From: Ornithinibacillus scapharcae TW25
GTDB taxonomy: Bacteria; Bacillota; Bacilli; Bacillales; Amphibacillaceae
Direction of reading: 5' to 3'
Assembly: GCF_000190475.1 (NCBI RefSeq)
Contig: NZ_AEWH01000019.1
Coordinates: forward strand, 1-64,000
DNA: 64,000 nt
In this document: in pieces, positions 32,238 to 40,489 of the stretch
Layout: every line of letters starts with the position of its first letter
How positions within the stretch are numbered: the first letter of the stretch is position 1
The notes under the pieces: model-generated
Database searches by the model: none
Told to the model about the DNA's origin: nothing
The model's input: the letters and a program-made list of their open reading frames with translations, nothing else
Made by a program: the position numbers and the translations under genes

Positions 32238-33911
32238 TTATTGGGTTGCTTCGACGATGACTTTTGCGGCTTCGGCTCTTGTTGCTTTTCCTTTTGGGTT
32301 GAATGTGTTGTCTAGGTATCCATTCATCACATTGTGGCCAAAGGCTGTTTGTACTGCCTCAAGTGCCCATTTGGAAACTTTATTCTTATCTGTAAACGGT
32401 AGTTCGTTCGTAACCTTATCTAGGTCTGTCGCCCGGACGATCATTAACGCCATTTGCTCACGTGTGATTTGATCATCCGGCCCAAAAGTTTGTTCATTAT
32501 ACCCTGTTACAATTCCATGTTCTACCGCAGCTGCGATTTCTGCTTTTGCCCAATGGTTTGTTGTATCCGTAAATGTCTTTCCATTCTCTGCTTCAAGTCC
32601 TAATGCATCGACAAGAATTTTTGCAAATTGTGCCCTTGTAACTTCATCTGCAGGCCCAAAAGTACCATCAGGATAACCTTTAATTGCACCTTTGCCAGCT
32701 AGAGAGTAAATATATTGTCTAGCCCAGTATTTATTGGGGACATCTTTAAAGACTGGGATTATACCAGTGTCTGTCTGATAACCTTCAAATGGATAGTGTG
32801 GGATATCATCCCAACGGTCTGCGTCTACTTTTTCAAATTGGTTCGTAGCAAATCCATATAAGAAAGAATGTAACGCAATGACATTCTGAAGAATTAAATT
32901 CTCACGCTGATCTTCTGGAATATCCCCATTACGTGTGTTTCCTGATGTCTCCAAAAATACCGCGGGATTGCTATGTCCATCCGGATTCATCCCCTTATAA
33001 TTTAAGCCAAGCATCATCGCGGAGACAACTCCACCTTTAATATCAATCACATATTTACCATCGCCGACCGAATACCGGTCTACATGAATAGCATCATATG
33101 GTGCTAAGGCATCATAAATATGCACTAATGCCTGACGAGTAACCAAATCATATTCCCCATTCTTAATTCCGGGTAACGTAGGACCACCTGGTGCCAAGGA
33201 AATACCTAAAGACATTGTCACCGGAATATCAGAGTTGTACATCGTTTTCGGACCTTGATGGTGAATATCGATGGCAAAATCCGGTTTAATATCCGCCCAA
33301 AACTCGTAAAACGCGATAGAATCACTAGCTATAAAACGTTCTTCAATCCAGTCGCGATTCATATCCACTGCGATTGGGTCACCATCTTCATTCAACACTA
33401 CTTCTCCTGTTTCGGGATCAATGACGAGGGTTGTTCGAGTATTCATTTCAGCGCCATCTGGATTATACATCGGAATGAAGTACATCGTTAATTCATCTTT
33501 CAGCTTTTTATAGGAGTAATCCGCTTCATGAACCAGGTTCTCGATAATCTTTAGAGTAGACTCTGTTCCATAAGGCTCATCCCCATGAATTCTTCCTTGA
33601 ATCCACACCTTCTTTTCTCCATTACCAATCTTCGCCACGTACAAGTCACGCCCCTGTTGGCTCTTTCCATACTCGTAGTTTTTCTCACTAAGCGTAAATA
33701 CTTCAAGCTCCCCTTCACTCTTCGCTTCTAGGTCCTCGAGAAATTTAATCATTCCCTCATAATCGATGGAGCTTCTTTCAAACTCTGGAACTGGTATCTT
33801 TATTCCTTCACTTGATGTTGTTTCCACTTCAGCAAATGTAGATGGTGCAATTGAAAAAACAAACATGACAGTGATCATCATCATGAACGATATTCTTTTT
33901 ATCAATCTCAT
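32238..33911 (-). CDS. Exported M14 zinc carboxypeptidase with three SLH domains
   Basis: 557 aa. Signal peptide at residues 1-27 (SIAPSTFA). The M14 domain spans about 50-380. The zinc site is H109-x-x-E112 (GRIHGDEPYG) with a histidine in AIDIHHQGP (H217); DMNRDW supplies the substrate arginine (R186) and VFLETSGN the catalytic glutamate (E321). Three C-terminal SLH modules (about 390-555) carry TRAQFAKIL, TREQMALMI and TRAEAAKVI. The enzyme should trim peptides or wall stem peptides at the cell surface. ATG 33911 follows GGAGAGGAG. A terminator-like hairpin lies just before that ribosome site. Confidence 0.9.
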   Translation of the reverse strand: MRLIKRISFMMMITVMFVFSIAPSTFAEVETTSSEGIKIPVPEFERSSIDYEGMIKFLEDLEAKSEGELEVFTLSEKNYEYGKSQQGRDLYVAKIGNGEKKVWIQGRIHGDEPYGTESTLKIIENLVHEADYSYKKLKDELTMYFIPMYNPDGAEMNTRTTLVIDPETGEVVLNEDGDPIAVDMNRDWIEERFIASDSIAFYEFWADIKPDFAIDIHHQGPKTMYNSDIPVTMSLGISLAPGGPTLPGIKNGEYDLVTRQALVHIYDALAPYDAIHVDRYSVGDGKYVIDIKGGVVSAMMLGLNYKGMNPDGHSNPAVFLETSGNTRNGDIPEDQRENLILQNVIALHSFLYGFATNQFEKVDADRWDDIPHYPFEGYQTDTGIIPVFKDVPNKYWARQYIYSLAGKGAIKGYPDGTFGPADEVTRAQFAKILVDALGLEAENGKTFTDTTNHWAKAEIAAAVEHGIVTGYNEQTFGPDDQITREQMALMIVRATDLDKVTNELPFTDKNKVSKWALEAVQTAFGHNVMNGYLDNTFNPKGKATRAEAAKVIVEATQ

Positions 33912-33925
33912 TACTCCTCTCCAAA

Positions 33926-33963
33926 ATAAAAAACCTACCTGATGAACATCTAAGAAGTAGGTA
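33926..33963 (-). promoter_or_regulatory. Terminator-like hairpin in the 5' leader of the M14 peptidase gene
   Basis: On the minus strand ACCTACTT pairs with AGGTAGGT (7 of 8), followed by TTTTTTATTTT and then the ribosome site, about 20 nt before ATG 33911. No minus-strand gene lies upstream, so this is a candidate attenuator rather than the end of another operon. The 300 bp upstream to 34260 holds no gene, and I recognise no known riboswitch class or T-box in it. Confidence 0.5.
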
Positions 33964-34260
33964 TTATCATTTGGTTAATTTTTTCTGTTTCTTAAAATAG
34001 CCGATAAGATAATTATTATAAAACTATTAGATAAGTTCCTGATGCCACTGACTCACCTTACCTTATTACGACATAAACAGTTAATCTACCCTCCCCTCAA
34101 TCTCGTGTGTATTCGCCTGGTATTACATCATACTAGAATTACTTCCATAATATTCCCAAAATATTTTTTCACCGCTTTAAACTCTACTTTTCATCCTATT
34201 TCTTGGAAACATAGCATGTTATACTTTAAAAAAGGTACTATTTTCAAGGAGATTTTACAC

Positions 34261-34995
34261 ATGAATAAAAAAGTGATCATAAGTGTGATTGGGATTTTAC
34301 TAGTTATCGGGGTATTATATTTAGCTCGTCCATACATTGGCATGTTGTACTTTCAAATTATGGTTGGTACATCCGATAATAAAGAGGAGAAACAAACCAA
34401 ACAAGAAGTCGAGGATTATTTAAAGCAAAAATATCAAATTGAATTTGATGTAGAGGTGGAAGTGAATAGTTTAGGACTTGGAACTACCATTACTGCCTAT
34501 CCAAAAGATAAGTCTTCCTATTCCTTTACTGTTGACAAGGACTTGGATGGGACGTATGTAGACCACTTTCTGAAAACCATGTATGAAAAGGAAATAGAAC
34601 TAGCCTTAAAGGATTATTCAAAATTGAAGAACAGCCCAAACATTAAGGTACACCTTGATGAGAAAGCATTAATAGAAAAAAAGTTCGATTTTAGCCAAGG
34701 GCTACCCAAACTATCCACCATACCTGCAACACCAACAATAGTAGTGACAGATGCCCAAGTTGCAGAAGATATCGATCGAGAAGAGGCGCTTCAGACCCTG
34801 CGGCAAGTGATTGAATTTATTCAAAAAGAAGACATCTCTCTTAAACAGCTAAAAGCAACCATTTCCGTGGATGCAAAAGATAACTATTATTACTATGACT
34901 ATCAAATTCCAATAGAAGCATTCCCTAACCTAACCACGGTTAAAGAATTACAAACTTATGAAAAAGTTAAAGTAGTAAAAACTCAGGAAGATTAG
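34261..34995 (+). CDS. Membrane-anchored hypothetical protein
   Basis: 244 aa from ATG 34261, nine bases behind AAGGAG; a reading from 34042 would have no ribosome site and an unlikely composition. One N-terminal membrane helix (residues 5-22, VIISVIGILLVIGVLYLA). The outer part of about 220 residues has QEVEDYLKQKYQIEFDVEVE, similar in layout to the 14.2-kb protein, and a second similar region further on (DREEALQTLRQVIEFIQKED). A role is unknown. A REP-like element follows three bases after the stop codon. Confidence 0.68.
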   Translation: MNKKVIISVIGILLVIGVLYLARPYIGMLYFQIMVGTSDNKEEKQTKQEVEDYLKQKYQIEFDVEVEVNSLGLGTTITAYPKDKSSYSFTVDKDLDGTYVDHFLKTMYEKEIELALKDYSKLKNSPNIKVHLDEKALIEKKFDFSQGLPKLSTIPATPTIVVTDAQVAEDIDREEALQTLRQVIEFIQKEDISLKQLKATISVDAKDNYYYYDYQIPIEAFPNLTTVKELQTYEKVKVVKTQED

Positions 34996-34997
34996 AA

Positions 34998-35026
34998 TGG
35001 GATACGGGGACAGGTCCCTTGTCCCA
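34998..35026 (-). repeat. REP-like palindrome
   Basis: Minus-strand reading TGGGACAAGGGACCTGTCCC, then CGTATCCCA. Immediately follows the stop codon of the plus-strand 34.3-kb gene. Confidence 0.9.
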
Positions 35027-35179
35027 CAAGGAAAATGACAGCTGAACAGCAGTTTTCTAGTGATACCCTAATTAAGTAATTTCTCTGATCCGTATCAAGT
35101 TAGCACTTATATCCTTCTCGCTAATTAATCTATTAATGAAAAATTTAATTTCTAGAGTGTATTCAAGGGGAGAAGTAGC

Positions 35180-35425
35180 TTGCGAGTATTAATTGGGTTA
35201 TGCCTAATGATAGGCATATTTCTACTATCGTATCTTTTTTGTATCATTATTAACCAAAGTGAAAATGATACTTTGCTATTTTTGTTAGTTTCCATAGTTT
35301 CTTTACTTCTCTCGATTATCTGGGATGGAGTATATCGTTCATTCCTTCAAACGTGGGGAATAGCGAGCTTACTCGTTACTATATTTGGATTTACGAAAAG
35401 TAGATTAACGAAGCGAAAAATCTAA
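35180..35425 (+). CDS. Small membrane protein, three helices
   Basis: 81 aa from TTG 35180, seven bases behind GGGGAG. Hydrophobic helices at about 3-22, 31-48 and 53-71, ending in a positively charged tail (KSRLTKRKI), which suggests the C-terminus faces the cytoplasm. No family recognised. It has its own terminator at 35474-35510. Confidence 0.6.
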   Translation: MRVLIGLCLMIGIFLLSYLFCIIINQSENDTLLFLLVSIVSLLLSIIWDGVYRSFLQTWGIASLLVTIFGFTKSRLTKRKI

Positions 35426-35473
35426 CTCCTGTAGTCATCAAGAGCAAGGTTATAACATTATAATTAATAATAG

Positions 35474-35510
35474 AAAAGATGGTCCTGTACTAATAAGGAT
35501 CATCTTTTTT
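35474..35510 (+). terminator. Terminator of the 35.2-kb membrane gene
   Basis: AAAGATGGTCCT and AGGATCATCTTT pair with one mismatch and are followed by seven T. Confidence 0.85.
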
Positions 35511-35558
35511 TGAGAGTACAAATATTAAGTTTACGGTTTATAGCAAGTTACTCCGACT

Positions 35559-35587
35559 TTGGGACAAGGGACCTGTCACCATGTCCA
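35559..35587 (+). repeat. REP-like palindrome next to the sigV promoter
   Basis: TGGGACAAGGGACCTGTCAC, then CATGTCCA. Its right end touches the -35 region of the candidate sigV promoter. Confidence 0.85.
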
Positions 35588-35615
35588 AAACTTTTTCACC
35601 TACTTGGCACGTCTA
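35586..35615 (+). promoter_or_regulatory. Candidate ECF-sigma promoter of sigV
   Basis: CAAAAC (35586-35591) and CGTCTA (35610-35615) resemble the ECF consensus (AAC ... CGTC), but the 18-bp spacer is longer than usual. Located 50 bp before the GTG start; ECF sigma genes commonly autoregulate from such a site. Confidence 0.45.
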
Positions 35616-35665
35616 TATTATGAGTACTCTGTTAGCTAGCAAGAAAATACAAGGAGAGGTGTAAT

Positions 35666-36184
35666 GTGTTAAAGAGAAAGCCTAGGCGTGATAAAATGAT
35701 TGCCGATTATGTGATGCAAAACAAAGAAAATTTTTATCGGCTTGCATATAGTTATGTACAAAACCGTGAGGATGCGCTTGATATTGTTCAAGATTCTATT
35801 CAAAAAGCAATTACTTCTGATACTTTAAAGGATAGTAATGCTCTAAAAAGTTGGTTTTATAAAATTGTAGTCCATACATCGCTGGATTTTCTTCGTCGCA
35901 GGAAAAAAGTTACAGTCTTAGATGATACAACAATTCAATTACATTTTCCTAGCCATAAAGACCATTATAGAGATATTGACTTGGAACAGGCGTTAAATCA
36001 ATTACCTTTTCAATACCGCAGCGTGATTGTACTTCGATATTTTGAAGATTTAAAAATAGAAGAAGTGGCAGAAGTATTGGATTTAAATATTAACACCGTC
36101 AAAACGCGGATCTACAAAGCTCTAAAAATATTAAGAGAACATATAGAAGACATTGATTTTGAGGAGGTCAGTCATAATGGGTAA
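35666..36184 (+). CDS. sigV: ECF RNA polymerase sigma factor, SigV type
   Basis: 172 aa from GTG 35666 behind AAGGAGAGG. Region 2 contains FYRLAYSYVQNREDALDIVQDSIQKA, the -10 recognition and core-binding helix. Region 4 contains QLPFQYRSVIVLRYFEDLKI and AEVLDLNINTVKTRIYKAL, the -35 recognition helix-turn-helix. The length and the partner gene match Bacillus subtilis SigV (166 aa), which is released when lysozyme binds the anti-sigma factor RsiV. It overlaps rsiV by eight bases, so the two are translationally coupled. The oatA gene that follows sigV-rsiV in B. subtilis is absent here. Confidence 0.85.
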   Translation: MLKRKPRRDKMIADYVMQNKENFYRLAYSYVQNREDALDIVQDSIQKAITSDTLKDSNALKSWFYKIVVHTSLDFLRRRKKVTVLDDTTIQLHFPSHKDHYRDIDLEQALNQLPFQYRSVIVLRYFEDLKIEEVAEVLDLNINTVKTRIYKALKILREHIEDIDFEEVSHNG

Positions 36185-37055
36185 CAATAAAATAGATCAA
36201 TTAAAAAAGAAATATAAGGAAATTCCAATTCCATCAGAACTAGACAGTATTGTAGAAAGTGCTCTGCAGAAGAGAAGCCCTAAAAAACACGGAATACGTT
36301 GGGTAGCTGGAATTGTAGCTGCGGGTATTATTTTTACAACCAGTCTCAATGTTAGTCCCACTTTAGCAAAGTCTTTAGAGGATATACCTGTGGTAGGGAG
36401 TATTGTTAATGTATTGGTATTCAAAGAGTATAGGGTTGAGGAAGGAAACTATCAAGCAGATATTAAAGTGCCGGCTATCGATAAACTAGAAAACAAAGCA
36501 TTAGAGGAAAGCTTAAACGAAAAGTATTTAGCAGAAAGTCAAGAACTCTATGATAAATTCATGAGTGAAATGGAGTCACAACAAGCCTTTGGTCAAGATG
36601 GACATCTTCAGGTAGATAGTGGATTTTTGATTAAAACCGAAACAGACCAACTCTTATCAATTGGACGCTATGTTGAGGAAATTGTTGCTTCTTCTGCAGT
36701 AACTATTCAATACGATACAATTGATAAAGAAAACCAATTATTAGTGACATTGCCAAGTTTATTCAAGGATGATAGCTATGTCGAGGTAATCAGTAATAAC
36801 ATTCTTAGTCAGATGAAGGAACAAATGAAGGAAGACCCAAATAAAATGTATTTTATTGAGTCACCAGATGTTCTTGATACTGATGTGTTTACAACCATTA
36901 AGAGAGATCAAAACTTTTATATAAATCCAAACAATCAACTAGTTATTTCTTTTGATGAATATGAAGTAGCACCAGGTTATATGGGGGTTACAGAATTTGT
37001 TATTCCTACTAAGGAATTAGAGGATATTCTTGTAAGTAATCAGTACTTGAAGTAA
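36177..37055 (+). CDS. rsiV: Anti-sigma-V factor, RsiV-like (DUF4163/DUF3298)
   Basis: 292 aa from ATG 36177 behind GAGGAGG. The cytoplasmic N-terminus (residues 1-40) is charged and helical and should bind the sigma factor. One membrane helix at about 41-60 (GIRWVAGIVAAGIIFTTSLN). The outer part begins with the DUF4163-like VPAIDKLENKALEESLNEKY and ends with the DUF3298 module (QLVISFDEYEVAPGYMGVTE). In B. subtilis this outer region binds lysozyme directly, which exposes RsiV to signal peptidase and the site-2 protease RasP. The length equals the 285 aa of the known protein. Confidence 0.85.
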   Translation: MGNNKIDQLKKKYKEIPIPSELDSIVESALQKRSPKKHGIRWVAGIVAAGIIFTTSLNVSPTLAKSLEDIPVVGSIVNVLVFKEYRVEEGNYQADIKVPAIDKLENKALEESLNEKYLAESQELYDKFMSEMESQQAFGQDGHLQVDSGFLIKTETDQLLSIGRYVEEIVASSAVTIQYDTIDKENQLLVTLPSLFKDDSYVEVISNNILSQMKEQMKEDPNKMYFIESPDVLDTDVFTTIKRDQNFYINPNNQLVISFDEYEVAPGYMGVTEFVIPTKELEDILVSNQYLK

Positions 37056-37061
37056 AAAATA

Positions 37062-37105
37062 AAAGCTCTGTGGTGAGTTAAGTCTCCACAGAGCTTTCAT
37101 TTTTT
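37062..37105. terminator. Bidirectional terminator between rsiV and the DUF3231 gene
   Basis: AAAGCTCTGTGG and CCACAGAGCTTT form a perfect 12-bp stem with an inner GA/TC pair; TTTTTT follows on the plus strand and ATTTTT-like bases on the minus strand. Confidence 0.9.
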
Positions 37106-37135
37106 GGGACAAGGAACCTGTCTCCCCTTGTCCCA
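37104..37135 (+). repeat. REP-like palindrome
   Basis: TTGGGACAAGGAACCTGTCT followed by CCCCTTGTCCCA. Sits between two convergent genes, six bases from the DUF3231 stop codon. Confidence 0.88.
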
Positions 37136-37141
37136 CCTAAT

Positions 37142-38194
37142 TTAACTTCTCTCGAATGCTTTAGGTGGTGATTCCAACCATCCTTTATCAATTAAGATAT
37201 TTGCAGCATCATCGACAAATAAACCAACGTTTACTGTAGCTCTTCCGTATAACGCTGCAATATCTCTTCTTCCATTTACCGCGAGTGAATTCCCAAATGA
37301 CCTTAACTTTAAAGAGAACATGTCAAATTTATGATATAACATTATCTTATCCGAAAAAGGAGGATAGGTGGATGTTGTAACCAAATGGTCTATGTATGAC
37401 GGTGTTGGTAAGTTTTCGATATGAAGCTTTTCACTAAATTGCTTCACTGCCTTATCAGTCATATCTAAACCTCGTTTAAACAAAGTCTTTATCTTTTCAT
37501 CTTTAACGGTTTGATAAAATCCTAATAATAAAGCTTTGCTTGTTGTGTTATTTTCAATATTATCGTAAAGGTGCACAATCTCCATTGCATGTAGTGGTCT
37601 GACATCTCCAAACCAACCGTTTAAGTAGTTTTGATTATTTATAAAATCATTTTTCTCAGGTGTTGGAATGATTGGAGGCTTTTCAATTAATTTCTTGTCA
37701 TATAAAACACTATTAATTTGCCCTAATAGGATAGTCGTACATTGATTTGCATAAATGAAAAACTCTCTAATATCCTCCCTTATAACTAACGGGATTGCTA
37801 CTGCGTAAATACTCATACCACCCTTAGCTACATATTTTAAATAATGTACATAAAATTCATCTTCGTATAACCGTGGGGCTCCAAAATTTATATCCTCTTG
37901 AGTAAATCCCTTTGGTATTGGAAAATTTTCCTTTTTGAAAAACTCTTCAACTCGTTGCAAAAAATCTTTAGTTAAAGCTAAGGCATTTTCTAATATCTTC
38001 TTAATATACACATCCTCACAATGTTGAAGAAAATAAGATATGATTTGACTTGACATACTATTTCCAACAAATGTCGTCCATAATTTACCCATTTCAACAA
38101 CGGTTAAAGGTTGAGATTCATCTTGTTCCCTAGTACTTAAATTAAGTGGTTTCATAACATTAAATGGATTTAATTCCTTATCGGCATGTTCCAT
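37142..38194 (-). CDS. DUF3231 family protein
   Basis: 350 aa; ATG 38194 follows GGAGG. Two repeats of a four-helix unit are visible. Each starts with a segment like LTVVEMGKLWTTFVGNSMSS (first copy) or VRPLHAMEIVHLYDNIENNT (second copy), and ends with a G-F or F-x-N-P-T/P-S-Y loop such as IENLPTPSYIDHLV. This is the DUF3231 pattern common in spore-forming Bacilli, related to ferritin-like coat proteins of the CotF group. No signal peptide. Expression in sporulation is a family-based guess. Confidence 0.8.
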   Translation of the reverse strand: MEHADKELNPFNVMKPLNLSTREQDESQPLTVVEMGKLWTTFVGNSMSSQIISYFLQHCEDVYIKKILENALALTKDFLQRVEEFFKKENFPIPKGFTQEDINFGAPRLYEDEFYVHYLKYVAKGGMSIYAVAIPLVIREDIREFFIYANQCTTILLGQINSVLYDKKLIEKPPIIPTPEKNDFINNQNYLNGWFGDVRPLHAMEIVHLYDNIENNTTSKALLLGFYQTVKDEKIKTLFKRGLDMTDKAVKQFSEKLHIENLPTPSYIDHLVTTSTYPPFSDKIMLYHKFDMFSLKLRSFGNSLAVNGRRDIAALYGRATVNVGLFVDDAANILIDKGWLESPPKAFERS

Positions 38195-38433
38195 ATGACA
38201 ACCTCCAATTCAAATCTTCAAAGAATAATATTCCCGGAACAGGAAAAAATTATGATTTAAGAACCCATTTAATACTCAATTAAAAAAGTGCCTTTACTAA
38301 CTAAGACACTTTGGGTAACCTCCAAGTTAACTTATCTATTTTCACATCACTTCTCCCACTAACTGAACTAAGATCTTTCAGTTGATAATCAAATTAAAAC
38401 AATTACATTGTTTGTCGACTTAATTAACCCAGG

Positions 38434-39144
38434 TTATGTAGATTTTTGGGACAAGGGACCTGTCCCAGTGTCCCATCCAAATACCTTTTCTAATTGGGTT
38501 CTTCCAGTTGACGTTACTTGAATAGCACGTGTTTTAGGCATGCGTGTTATCCATTTAAGTTCTAGCATCCTCTCTAGTAATGCATTACCCAAGGCTCCTG
38601 CAAGGTGATGCTGCCTTTCACTCCAATCTAAACAACAGCGGGCAAATGCTCTACGTTTCTTCTGTTGCTCTTCCACATTGATTCCGAGATTTTCAAAGAA
38701 ATGTAATCCTTTTGGTGTCACTTCAAAATTGAGATTCTCCTTTGTGATGATTCCTTTTTGGATTAACGAATTAGTAATTTGCACACCAATATATCCAGCC
38801 AAGTGGTCGTAACAGGTTCTAGCAAAATGAATGGCGCTTTTTTCTCTTGAATCTCTTAATGAATTTACAGTAGGTTCTGGTGCTATAACTAACATGGATT
38901 CGATGATTTTCGCTACCTCACTACTAATTAGCTTATAGTAGCGATGCCTTCCATGCTTTTCCACACGGACAAGATTTACTTCTAACATTTTATGTAGATG
39001 AAAACTTGCTGTTTGTGGTTTTACTTTTGCCATATGAGCGAGTTCTGTTACTGGATGGATACTTCCATCCATCAGACTTAGTAGAATAGTAGATCTCGTT
39101 GAATCAGATAACAATGCAGCAATTTTAGAAATATCGGGATTCAT
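38434..39144 (-). CDS. ArsR-type winged-helix regulator with a REP-derived C-terminus
   Basis: 236 aa from ATG 39144, behind AAGGAGGA. Residues 1-80 form the ArsR winged helix (IAALLSDSTRSTILLSLMDG, AKVKPQTASFHLHKMLEVNLV, HGRHRYYKL). The remaining 150 residues form a helical ligand-binding part with several cysteines and histidines (ARTCYDHLAGYIG, ARCCLDWSERQHHLAG). The last 13 residues are encoded by a REP-like element (WDTGTGPLSQKST), so the original stop codon has been lost or moved. It is divergent from a flavin reductase-like gene, which it probably controls. Confidence 0.82.
   Translation of the reverse strand: MNPDISKIAALLSDSTRSTILLSLMDGSIHPVTELAHMAKVKPQTASFHLHKMLEVNLVRVEKHGRHRYYKLISSEVAKIIESMLVIAPEPTVNSLRDSREKSAIHFARTCYDHLAGYIGVQITNSLIQKGIITKENLNFEVTPKGLHFFENLGINVEEQQKKRRAFARCCLDWSERQHHLAGALGNALLERMLELKWITRMPKTRAIQVTSTGRTQLEKVFGWDTGTGPLSQKST
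38446..38475 (+). repeat. REP-like palindrome inside the ArsR-type coding region
   Basis: TTGGGACAAGGGACCTGTCC followed by CAGTGTCCCA. It overlaps the last codons of the regulator gene. Confidence 0.9.
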
Positions 39145-39174
39145 ATTATTCCTCCTTACATTCATATTTCGATG

Positions 39175-39187
39175 ATAGTAGAACTAT
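39175..39187. promoter_or_regulatory. Candidate operator between the ArsR-type and flavin reductase genes
   Basis: ATAGT-AGA-ACTAT is a perfect 5-bp inverted repeat with a 3-nt loop in the 89-bp divergent region, where an ArsR-type dimer could bind. Confidence 0.35.
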
Positions 39188-39233
39188 TAACCATTTACAA
39201 TAAAAAGAAGGAATTCAAAAGGAGGAACTTGAC

Positions 39234-39854
39234 TTGAATACGATTAATAAATCTATTACGTTCAAAGAAATCAAACCAAAAATTATGTATTACGGAACAC
39301 CAACTTTACTTCTAAACACACTAAATGAAGACGGAACCACGAATATAAGCCCAATGTCTTCCTCATGGGCTCTTGGTGATTGTATTGTCCTTGGTGTAGG
39401 GCTTGGCGGAAAAGCAATAGAAAATTTAGAAAGGCATAAGGAATGTGTCATTAATTTACCCAGTCCAGCATTATGGGAAAATGTCGAAAAAATCTCTTCT
39501 TACACTGGTACCAAGAACATACCAACTGGTAAGGAAGAGATTGGCTTTACTTATAAAAAGGAAAAATACGAAGCCTCTGGACTTACACCCATAGATTCAA
39601 AGACAGTCTTACCAACACGAATACAGGAGTGCCCAATTCAAATCGAAGCAGTGGTTAAAGATATACGAGTCCCTGAGTACAATTCATTATTTGCCATAGT
39701 GGAGACACAAGTATTACATTTCCATGCAGATGAAAGCATCATCATCCATAAAAATCACATTAATCCCGCAAGATGGAGTCCCTTAATTTATAATTTTAGG
39801 CACTATTTTGGATTAGGAGAGGAAGTAGGAAAAACATTTCGATCAGAAACTTGA
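39234..39854 (+). CDS. Flavin reductase-like domain protein
   Basis: 206 aa from TTG 39234, eight bases behind GGAGG. The split-barrel flavin-binding fold is suggested by TPTLLLNTLNEDGTTNISPM, the FMN-contact sequence SSSWALGDCIVLGVG and ECVINLPSPALWENVE. Family members reduce or bind FMN for monooxygenases; others act alone. It faces an ArsR-type regulator gene, 89 bp away. Such pairs usually form a control unit. The substrate cannot be determined from sequence. Confidence 0.8.
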   Translation: MNTINKSITFKEIKPKIMYYGTPTLLLNTLNEDGTTNISPMSSSWALGDCIVLGVGLGGKAIENLERHKECVINLPSPALWENVEKISSYTGTKNIPTGKEEIGFTYKKEKYEASGLTPIDSKTVLPTRIQECPIQIEAVVKDIRVPEYNSLFAIVETQVLHFHADESIIIHKNHINPARWSPLIYNFRHYFGLGEEVGKTFRSET

Positions 39855-39943
39855 TTTATTTCAATTCTATAAAGAGGAAGTTTTTTTCAGTCTGTTTTTT
39901 TTGTGAATGACAGATATTTTCTGTCATTCACTATTCCATCCAA

Positions 39944-40369
39944 TCACTCCCTAATAAAGGATTTTGGTTCTAATCTCATTACCGCACCAAAATATTGTTG
40001 TGCGCTTGTAAAACAAATAAACGCAACTAGCTCACTTATTTCCTCTTCAGAAAAGCAATCCACTAATACATGAAAAACAGAATCTGGTATATTCCCTTTT
40101 TGTTTTAGAAAAACTTCGGCAAATCCGACTGCAACAGAGGTTTTTTCATCAAACACATTTGGATCAGGTTTTCCTTTCGCCTTACAATATTCGCACCCAT
40201 TTTTCTGAGCTAACGTTCGTCTAACCTGTTCTTTTAAGTCACTTGATAAAAAAGCCTCTTCTTCTAAAACCTTACTTAACGATGACCATTCTTTCATAAC
40301 TGCTGGATTATGGCCCAACAGTTTTTGGAATGGAGTATCCCCATTATTCGATAGATTAATCCTTGCCAT
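39944..40369 (-). CDS. Carboxymuconolactone decarboxylase/AhpD-like protein
   Basis: 141 aa from ATG 40369, eight bases behind AAGGAGG; a second ATG sits at 40372. The AhpD-type redox motif CEYCKAKG occurs near residue 60, after LKEQVRRTLAQKNG. The helical pattern EISELVAFICFTSAQQYFGAVM follows. The CxxC-bearing subgroup acts in peroxide or thiol redox reactions, in contrast to true decarboxylases. It is transcribed divergently from an Lrp-type regulator, which may control it. Confidence 0.8.
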   Translation of the reverse strand: MARINLSNNGDTPFQKLLGHNPAVMKEWSSLSKVLEEEAFLSSDLKEQVRRTLAQKNGCEYCKAKGKPDPNVFDEKTSVAVGFAEVFLKQKGNIPDSVFHVLVDCFSEEEISELVAFICFTSAQQYFGAVMRLEPKSFIRE

Positions 40370-40489
40370 CATCCTAACCTCCTTGTATATTGATGATATA
40401 ATAATAAATCCGCTAATAACATTGCTCATTTTACAAGTTACCCATTTTTTCTTTTCAAAATTAATTTATTTGGAGGATTTACTTTAAAT

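Noticed and set aside
34042-34260. N-terminal extension of the 34.3-kb protein
   Set aside because: It lacks a ribosome site and reads as non-coding. The ATG at 34261 has AAGGAG and starts a membrane anchor.
33912-34260. T-box leader before the M14 peptidase
   Set aside because: The conserved AGGGTGGNACCGCG sequence is absent. Only a terminator-like stem can be supported.
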